The notes under the pieces: model-generated
Databases searched by the model: none
Told to the model about the DNA's origin: nothing
What the model saw: the letters and a program-made list of their open reading frames with translations, nothing else
Origin: Lepus europaeus
Taxonomy: Eukaryota; Chordata; Mammalia; Lagomorpha; Leporidae
Length of the DNA: 64,000 bases
Assembly (NCBI RefSeq): GCF_033115175.1
Contig: NC_084838.1
Location: 60,542,468 to 60,606,467 of the forward strand
Direction: 5' to 3'
Translations under genes and position numbers: made by a program
Shown: one piece after another, positions 57,010-64,000 of the stretch
Layout: the number at the start of each line of letters is the position of its first letter
How positions within the stretch are numbered: the stretch's first letter is position 1

Positions 57010-57400
57010 CTGTAATCCCTAATGCCAACAGTTGTTCATTAAGAAACAAAACTAATGTAATCTTGATTATTTGCTCAGATTTCTACTCTATCATGTTTTG
57101 TACATCTGGCAGGCTAATGTAATTTTCCTCAGAAACCCAAAGCAATCTGGTGCTCAGACAACACCATGCAGATTTAGGTAAATTCCAGGCTCAGATTAGC
57201 ATAATACTAACTAATCACGAATATCATTTGCATTCATTAGAGTGTTGGGGGAAAAAATTGTTTCTAAATGGCAGAAAATTGAAAGATTAAGGGCAAGAGC
57301 TTGAAAATCCTGTTTGGCTTGATACAACTATATTACAGATGATTTTTCTCTTAGAAGGCCTAATATTTAATGTGGAAGTATTAATTAAAGTCTTGGAAAA
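57010..57400. promoter_or_regulatory. Candidate conserved noncoding element
   Basis: Repeat-free AT-rich stretch with agcataatactaactaatcac, an exact octamer ATTTGCAT (57,226-57,233) followed by tcattag, and later aagtattaattaaagtc. Motif content is typical of developmental enhancers. Conservation could not be tested. Confidence 0.33.
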
Positions 57401-58439
57401 AGATTGCATCTAAGTGGAAGAAAACTAAAAGAGATTAAGGACTGGGCATATAGACTTGTTTTTGCTCAGTTCAAATGTGGACCAGATCATTCCCTATGCA
57501 ACGCCAAGGAGCTTAAATGTGTAAAAGATAGGGTGATTAATTTTTCGGGAAGCACCACGCCTTATTTTGAGATAACAGAAAAACACAATTTGTTTCCCAC
57601 ATGGAGTAATCAGTTATCGGCCAGTGCCTTTGTTTTGGTGATCAAGGCAAGGAGATAACGGAATTAAAGTCCTAAATCTGAAACACTACCAAATGAAGGG
57701 GCAAATCCCATAAAGCCCACACACTAGGCAAACCTAAAAATCATGGTAATAGATCCCAAATGTTGTGCTGATTAAAAATAATAATAATAAAAGATTCAAC
57801 CCCCCCCCCCCCCACACCTCCTGGTGGTTAAACTATTTTCCTTGCAATTTCCCAGGCCCAGTCATTTGGCATAAATGGAATTGGTTACAGGCCGGGCGCT
57901 GGAGCCTGTGTCTGACTGTGGTTGCAGGCAATTGTCTGTGAATCCTGTCTCTCAGCAGCTCGGCTGCTGTGGGGCTAAATTCAGCACTGGCTTCCTGAGG
58001 GCTCTGAGCAGGTGCTTGCCAATGGCTTTGGCTTCTCCCCCTGACAGCCAAGAGAGCCCTGGAGGGAAGCCAGCTGAGCAGCCATGAGCGGTCGCGGCCA
58101 TTGGATGTCCAGGCCAGTCTAGCTGCTCGCAGAACCCTGACTGGGATTCAGGCATCCTCCTGAGTGGGAATGAGTTCTGGGTAGCACAGTGTAGGAACTT
58201 GTTACTTCAAAGGTGTTGCAGGGTCCACAGCTTCGGCATCAGCAGCAAGCTTGCTGGCAATGTAGCGTGTCAGGCCCACTGAGGCAGAGTCTGCATTTCC
58301 AGAGCCCCGGGGTGTGTCACACCAAGAACTTGCCTCACCTCACCTTGCTCAGCCCAACACTCAGGTGCAGGAGACGTGGTGCAGATGGGGTGAGGCTCCA
58401 GATGACCCTCCTACAAGAGGTTCCTGGCACCACCCCAAG
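57401..58439. other. No gene; poly-C tract
   Basis: (AAT)n at about 57,776-57,790 and a run of 14 C residues at 57,800-57,813. The rest is unique. Open frames up to 84 codons are not supported. Confidence 0.35.
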
Positions 58440-58650
58440 AAACTGCTAGCCAGAGGAACAGGCATAGATTCAAGTCTACCATGTCTGCTGAGTTGGGCAA
58501 AGTAGGTCCCTGGCTCTGTGCTTCACCTTCCTCATTTTAAGATGGGGGAAGCAGCTTCTGTGTCAGAGGTTTGTTGGGAGATCTGAGTGAGCTCAGGACC
58601 ACAAGGTGTTAGCACAGTGTCTTACAGGTGTTAGGTCCTGGCCAAGGTGC
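58440..58650 (+). repeat. MIR SINE
   Basis: gctgagttgggcaaagtaggtccctggctctgtgcttcaccttcctcattttaagatggggg is the central MIR sequence. It ends gcacagtgtcttacaggtgttagg. Confidence 0.82.
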
Positions 58651-58994
58651 TTTCCTTTCCCCTCTTCTCCGTGCTGCACTGCACCTGCTCCATCTGGCTC
58701 CTTTATGTTTCCTTGCCCACAGGCCTCTCCTTCTGCTCCCCAAGGTTCCCACCTTAGCAGCAGCTGCCCAGTGTCCCTTACACTTGCACTGGGCCAGGTC
58801 TCCAGACTCCATGCTTTCTCTCAACCTTCCAGAGATGTCTCTTTTCTTGAACATATTCCTTCTCTCTCTGTCCTCTGTGAAAATGAAGATGACTCAGGTT
58901 ACAGACAGCGGCTGAAATTTGCCATTTCTGTAGGGACTTCAAGGACATAATGTCTTCACCCAGTTCTCAACCCTGACTCCACGTTAGAGTCATC
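58651..58994. other. No recognisable feature
   Basis: Unique sequence. Confidence 0.3.
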
Positions 58995-59364
58995 TGCAGA
59001 TCATTTTTTTTTTTTTTTTTGACAGGCAGAGTGGACAGTGAGAGAGAGAGAGAGACAGAGAGAAAAGTCTTCCTTTGCCGTTGGTTCACCCTCCAATGGC
59101 CGCTGCGGCTTGCACGCTGCGGCCGGCACACTGCACTGATCCGAAGCCAGGAGCCAGGTGCTTCTCCTGGTCTCCCATGGGGTGCAGGGCCCAAGTGCTT
59201 GGGCCATCCTCCATTGCACTCCCGGGCCATAGCAGAGAGCTGGCCTGGAAGAGGGGCAACCGGGACAGGATCAGTGCCCTGACCAGGACTAGAACCCGAT
59301 GTGCCAGCGCCGCAGGCGGAGGATTAGCCTATTGAGCCGCGGCGCTGGTTGTGCAGATCATTTT
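58995..59364 (-). mobile_element. Young lagomorph C SINE with perfect 13-bp target-site duplication
   Basis: tgcagatcatttt at 58,995-59,007 and 59,352-59,364. The inverted poly-A is seen as a long T run. The minus-strand head is accagcgccgcggctcaatag, and the GC-rich middle segment is shortened. Confidence 0.96.
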
Positions 59365-60360
59365 GAAAAAAGCTCAAGTCCCCCAAATCTACCAAGGTAC
59401 TGACTCATTTGGCTGTAGTGAGACAGTTGGTTGACAGATATTTTAGAGTTTTCCATGTGGTTAAAAGTGAGTAGCCCAAATCCAGAACAAAGCCCTTAGC
59501 AGAAAGAAGGAAGGAGGCCAACAAGAAGTGTATTTTAGCTGAGAAACTTCAGACTTGGCCCCCTAAGCCGTCTCTTAAATGATCATTGAATGCTTCAGTC
59601 ACTTTGGAAGTTTTTCATCAGAAATGCATCCTGGCATTAGCTTTCCAGGAAAGGTTCCCCTTCTTTGTTAAATCATTAGCAGCTCTGAGGGAAAAACCAT
59701 TTCCTCTCTCTCTTTCAAAAAAAAAAAAAAAAAAAAAAAAAAGCATCTGTGAATATTCGGGATGTCTGTTTAGGACTTAAGTAATTCCACAATGTCTTCT
59801 TCCTGCCTTCAGTAAACTACTTTTTGGAAAAGTGCCAAGCAGGTGTGTAAGTCCAGGAAAGTGCTGGGTCTCAGAGTGTGCTCCAAGGATAAAATGCATC
59901 CTAAGAGATGTCAGTCTGGCATCATGGTGGAGACAAAGTGGGATTGGTTAACAGAAGAACACGTATCAGATTCCTGCATTCCCATTTGAGGACTCTGAAG
60001 CCAACCACATATGTAGCCAGCAATGTCATTCCCCTCCTCATCCATTTAAAAGCTACATTGCTACCAATTTTATAGGCCAAATTCTCTAGCTGTTGTACAA
60101 GAAAATTTACAAGTAATAAAAATTGTTAAGGACCTAATAACTGAGGCAGTTAAAATATTTTAAAAAATTGTGAACAAGGCATTTATTAAAAATTATACAT
60201 AACAATCACAAGTATAATTAATTTGTTCCTTCCAAAAAGATTTATCTGACATAACAAAAATCTGTAACACACAAGTAACCTGGAACTGCCTTACAACATG
60301 ATCCTTACTAATAACCTGATTGATAGGTCTGTCCATACAGTGTCAAAAAACAACCAACTC
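59365..60360. other. No gene; poly-A run
   Basis: A run of about 25 A residues at 59,717-59,741 follows ctctctctttc, possibly the remnant of a retroposon tail without a recognisable body. The rest is AT-rich unique sequence. Confidence 0.35.
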
Positions 60361-60680
60361 AGAGGCTGGCACTGTGACGCAGTGGGTTAGTCCCGCCCTG
60401 CAGTGCCGGCATCCCATATAAGTGCTGGTTCAAGTCCTGGCTGCTCTGCTTCCCATCCAGCTCCCTGCTAATGCACATGGGAAAGCAGTAGAAGATGGCC
60501 CAAGTACTTGGGCCCCTGCACCCTTGTGCACGGCCTGGAAGAAGCTCCTGGCTCCTGGTTTCAGCATGGCCCAGCCCCAGCCATTGTGGCCATTTGGAGA
60601 GTGAACCAGCAGATGGAAGATGTCTCTCCATCTCTCTCTCTCTGTAACTATGTCTTTCAAATAAATAAATGTTTTTTAAA
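60361..60680 (+). mobile_element. Lagomorph C SINE, older full-length copy
   Basis: agaggctggcactgtgacgc head, gcagtgccggcatcccatat, ccatttggagagtgaaccag, and the tail ctttcaaataaataaatg. Imperfect flanks caaccaactc/caactactc. Confidence 0.94.
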
Positions 60681-61129
60681 GCAACTACTCTAAAATAGAA
60701 CAGTGCCCATTGTACATTACATGGATGCCTTAACTACTGGAACTTCAGTGGTTTTCTAAGGTAACATGTTGGATCAGGTCCCTGTGACAGGCTTCTGGAG
60801 GACTGCTGAGAGATGGCAAGAGGCCATCTTGTGCACTGCCACTGTGATGCCATCGTGTTTCTGCATCATGATGTTCCCATTATGTGATTCTAGACACACA
60901 CAGGCGTGTCCGTGGGGTCAGAGGTTACCTTAGCGGCTTGCTGTGCTAGAACAGATATCACTGCAGCAGCCTCGTCTGACAGCCTCCCAGGGCAGTGTAG
61001 ACTAAGTCCTTGTGAGGCTGTGCACAGGACTCCAGCAACAGATGGTTTCTTCACTCTGCCCTCCAGGTGCTGCTCCAAGGTCGCCCCCATCCTGCACTGC
61101 AGCCCAGGACCTATAATTACTTCTGTATA
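60681..61129. other. No recognisable feature
   Basis: Unique sequence. Confidence 0.3.
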
Positions 61130-61290
61130 TATTAGTGCACTTAATCCTCTTTGAAAACCCAAAAGTGGGTGTTATTATCATCCATTTACACTTAAACCAA
61201 AGCACAGCAAGGTCAAGTAACTTACTTAGGGTCACACAGAGAGTTAACGAAGAAGCCGGATTTGAGATCAAATAATCCATCTGCAGAGCT
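61130..61290 (-). repeat. MIR SINE, antisense
   Basis: agtgcacttaatcctctttg, gttattatcatccatttaca, gtcaagtaacttacttagggtcacacag, gaagccggatttgagatc: inverted MIR order. Confidence 0.8.
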
Positions 61291-61479
61291 TGTAGTTTTC
61301 ACAGGGAGACTATATTTAGAACCAAAATTTAGGAGATTTGGCCAGAAACACAATCAAAGAAAAAACTGTTTTTCATTCTTTTCAACTTTTTATTTAGAAA
61401 GAAAGTAAGAAAGATAAGGCTGTACACAGGAAGCGGGGGTAGAACACAAACCGTGGAGGGTGGGAATGAGACTCTTCTT

Positions 61480-61981
61480 AAAAAATTATTTATCTGCCGC
61501 CGGCGCCACGGCTCACTAGGCTAATCCTCTGCCTTGCGGTGCCGGCACACCGGGTTCTAGTCCTGGTCCCAGTTGCCCCTCTTCCAGGCCAGCTCTCTGC
61601 TGTGGCCCGGGAGTGCAGTGGAGGATGGCCCAAGGGCTTGGGCCCTGCACCCCATGGGAGACCAGGAGAAGCACCTGGCTCCTGCCATTGGAACAGCGCG
61701 GTGCGCCGGCCGCAGCGCACCTACCGCAGTGGCCATTGGAGGGTGAACCAACGGTAAAAGGAAGACCTTTCTCTCTGTCTCTCTCTCACTGTCCACTCTG
61801 CCTGTCCAAAAAAAAAAAAAAAACTTGTTTATCTGAAAGTCAGGGTTGCAGAGAGAAGGGGCGGGGAGAGGGAGAGATCTTCCACTCACTGGGCAGGGCC
61901 ACAAGTACCTGGGCCATCCTCTGCTGTTTTCCCCAGGCCATTGGAGGGAGCTGAATTGGAAGTGGAATAACCAGTACAAGG
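61480..61981 (-). mobile_element. Older C SINE, fragmented by two younger SINEs
   Basis: Two pieces belong together. 61,480-61,496 (aaaaaattatttatctg) is the inverted tail. 61,824-61,981 resumes cttgtttatctgaaagtcagg through the GA-rich stretch, cttccactcactgg, aagtacctgggccatcctctg and aattggaagtggaataaccag. A younger plus-strand SINE sits between them, and a younger minus-strand SINE follows at the other end. Confidence 0.85.
61486..61835 (+). mobile_element. Young lagomorph C SINE inserted in the older one
   Basis: ttatttatctg (61,486-61,496) is repeated as ttgtttatctg (61,825-61,835). The element spans 61,497-61,823 with the head ccgccggcgccacggctcact. It lacks about 18 bp after gttctagtcc. 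Confidence 0.95.
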
Positions 61982-62351
61982 CTTTTTTTTTTTTTTTTTT
62001 TTTTATTTTTGACAGGCAGAGTGGACAGTGAGAGAGAGAGAGACAGAGAGAAAGGTCTTCCTTTGCCGTTGGTTCACCCTCCAATGGCCGCCACGGTAGC
62101 GCGCTGTGGCCGGCGCACCGCGCTGTTCCGATGGCAGGAGCCAGGTGCTTCTCCTGGTCTCCCATGGGGTGCAGAGCCCAAACACTTGGGCCATCCTCCA
62201 CTGCACTCCCTGGCCACAGCAGAGAGCTGGCCTGGAAGAGGGGCAACCGGGACAGGATCGGTGCCCCGACCGGGACTAGAACCCGGTGTGCCGGCGCCGC
62301 AAGGCGGAGGATTAGCCTGTTGAGCCACGGCGCCGGCCAGTACAAGGCTTT
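61971..62351 (-). mobile_element. Young lagomorph C SINE with perfect 15-bp target-site duplication
   Basis: ccagtacaaggcttt at 61,971-61,985 and 62,337-62,351. The element spans 61,986-62,336, with the minus-strand head ggccggcgccgtggctcaac and an about 20-residue inverted poly-A. Confidence 0.97.
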
Positions 62352-62454
62352 AAGAAGTGCTCCCTAACTTTGAAGATCATTGAATCCTTTCCCCAGTGCA
62401 TTCCTTGGGGCTGGAACTTCTCAGAGGATACCAGGGGAACTCTTGGATAAAAAA

Positions 62455-63065
62455 ATATAAAGAAGCTTTTCCAGTTATAGTAACAATGGTAACATACCTG
62501 TGATGTAATTAGAAACAAACTAAGAACTGATATGCAGAGTCTGTATGACAAGTAGCACACATTTTACTGAGAATCTCCAGAAAGACATGAATGTAGAGAA
62601 TATTCTTCTTCTTTTTTTTTTTGACAGGCAGAGTGGACAGTGAGAGAGAGACAGACAGAGAGAAAGGTCTTCCTTTTTCCATTGGTTCACCCCCCAGTGG
62701 CCGCTGAGGCTAGCACGCACTGCGCTGATCTGAAGCCAGGAGCCAGGTGCATCTCCTGGTCTCCCATGCGGGTGCAGGGCCCTATTCCTAGATAAAAGTT
62801 TAATTGTAGAAAAATACCAGTTCTCTGAAATTAATTTACAAATCAAATATATTGAACCCAAGAGGCCTTTTTTCCCTAACAAAATGGTTCTAAAGTTTAT
62901 ATGATAAATAGCCAAGAAGATCCTAGAAAAAAATGGATAAATACACTGACTTATCGAAATGTTATAGATTTATAGTAATTAAAGCAATGTGGCTCTAGTG
63001 TAAAACATCAGGTAGATCAACCAGTCAAATATATCTCAGAGGCAGAGCCAAAGTACTGATAGGCA
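62455..63065 (+). mobile_element. Old L1 ORF2 fragment, interrupted by a truncated C SINE
   Basis: Before the SINE, ttttccagttatagtaacaa is L1-like. After it, ggttctaaagtttatatgataaatagccaagaagatcc and gtaattaaagcaatgtggctctagtgtaaaa correspond to the L1 ORF2 3' part. Frame destroyed. Confidence 0.68.
62611..62783 (-). mobile_element. 5'-truncated young lagomorph C SINE
   Basis: T run, tgacaggcagagtggacagt, cattggttcaccccccagtgg, ggtctcccatgcgggtgcagggcc. It then stops abruptly, so the promoter half is missing. Confidence 0.92.
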
Positions 63066-63084
63066 TTCTGAGTACACTTAAACA

Positions 63085-63630
63085 GGGTGGTCAGGGGTAT
63101 GAGCTCCAGCAGCCATAGGATGTGGGTTCTAATTATACTTCTGCCTCTTATTGGCTGTATCATCTTGGGCAAGTCTCCTAACCTCTCTGAGTATTAGTAT
63201 AAAAGTAGGAGTAATCCTGGTACTTAATTCATGGAACTAACGTAAATTGGTGAAATGTTTATTAAAAACACTGAAGGGGCAGGTGTTTGGCATAGTGGTT
63301 AACCTGCCTCTTGGGACACTTGCATCCCATATATTCAGTGCCTGGATTCAAGCCCTGGCTGTGCTCCCAATCCCAGCTTCCTAGGAGATAGCAAGTGATG
63401 GCTCAAGTACTTGGGTCCCTCCCTCCCATGTGGGAGGCCCAGATGGAGTTCCTGGCTTCTGGCTTCAGTCTGGCCTAGCCAAATCCATTGTAGGCATTAG
63501 GGGACTGATCCAGCAAATGGGAGATCTGTTTGTCTGCTTCTCAACAAAATAAAAATAAATTTTAAAAAATTTAAGCATTCTGAAATTGGTACATAATAAT
63601 CACTCAGTAAATATTCACCATTATTATGGG
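63085..63630 (+). repeat. MIR SINE, split by a C SINE
   Basis: 63,085-63,275 (gtatgagctccagcagccat, ctgtatcatcttgggcaagtctcctaacctctctgag) and 63,586-63,630 (taatcactcagtaaatattcaccattatta) are the two parts of one MIR. The C SINE at 63,276-63,573 separates them. Confidence 0.85.
63276..63573 (+). mobile_element. Lagomorph C SINE, older copy
   Basis: ggggcaggtgtttggcatagtgg head, gatggctcaagtacttgggtccc, actgatccagcaaatgggag, tail aacaaaataaaaataaattt. Confidence 0.92.
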
Positions 63631-63639
63631 CAAAAATCA

Positions 63640-64000
63640 ACAAATCAGACTACATTAGCATAAATATATACATGTAAACAAATTAAAAGAAAATGGGAAA
63701 TTTGTATAATAAAGATTATAAAGATTTCTGTACAAAGCAATCAATTTAAAAATTCTCAAAAGATGGAAAATGTTTAATGTTTAATAAGTATGCACAAGAA
63801 AACCAGAAAGCATTACATATATTCAGAGAAATTCAAATGTAATGAGTGACTTTTTTCTTTTACAATTGGTTAAAAAATCATGAATCTGAGAGACAGAGAA
63901 AAAGGTGCTTTGAAACACTGCTGGTGGGTAGTATAAGTTGGTACATACAACACAAACTCTGGAGATCAAATTGACAATATTTAGTTTAAAAATCCCCAAA
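63640..64000 (+). mobile_element. Old L1 fragment running to the window end
   Basis: aaacactgctggtgggtagtataagttggtac matches the conserved L1 phrase acactgctggtgggaatgt. Preceding AT-rich words fit the upstream L1 order. It may continue the L1 at 62,455-63,065, with the MIR lying inside. Confidence 0.6.

Noticed and set aside
61557..62345. 262-codon minus-strand open frame, the longest in the window
   Set aside because: It spans two young C SINEs and the older SINE fragment between them. Its protein repeats the standard SINE-derived peptide (RECSGGWPK, APGSC). It is a by-product of GC-rich SINE sequence.

Overview
This window is vertebrate nuclear DNA from a lagomorph, most probably the European rabbit or another leporid. 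The diagnostic evidence is 33 copies of the tRNA-derived lagomorph C-repeat SINE. Some are in a young form whose head reads ggccggcgccgyggctca and which ends in a plain poly-A tail; others are older, with tails of ataaataaataaatctt. A 5'-truncated young lagomorph L1 with target-site duplications is also present. There is no bacterial or viral gene organisation. Almost every short open frame is a chance frame or lies inside a SINE.

Layout. Positions 1-35.9 kb are ordinary intergenic or intronic mammalian sequence. They hold 24 C SINEs, several old L1 fragments (about 10.2-11.0, 22.4-24.9 and 30.4-33.4 kb), MIR and L2 relics, and an antisense MaLR-type solo LTR near 7 kb. Positions 35.9-53.5 kb contain no C SINE at all. 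This 17.6-kb gap is GC-richer from about 36.4 to 41.3 kb and then AT-rich and unique-looking. Positions 53.5-64 kb are again dense in SINEs, including an old SINE cut twice by younger ones, and end in an old L1.

The one protein-coding feature I can support lies in the middle of the SINE-free block. It is a 32-codon first exon at 42,081-42,176 (+) followed directly by a consensus GTAAGT donor. Its peptide matches the alternative N-terminus known for nuclear factor I proteins (NFIA isoforms starting MKLADSVMAGK). It differs from the NFIA version, as I remember it, at six positions, so I infer the paralogue NFIB. The remaining exons, including the DNA-binding domain, must lie downstream of the window. 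The SINE-free block and several homeodomain/POU-motif-rich AT-rich stretches around the exon look like the regulatory landscape of a developmental transcription factor.

Other candidates are weaker. There is a TATA box with a possible noncoding first exon and donor at 39.6-39.8 kb, a 90-codon open stretch right after a strong splice acceptor at 5.9 kb (possible pseudogene), an LTR-like GC-rich block at 36.4-37.85 kb, and a pair of short mariner-like repeats in opposite orientation. No database search was possible, so repeat family names are from memory of consensus features, and conservation is inferred from composition and motifs, not from alignment.
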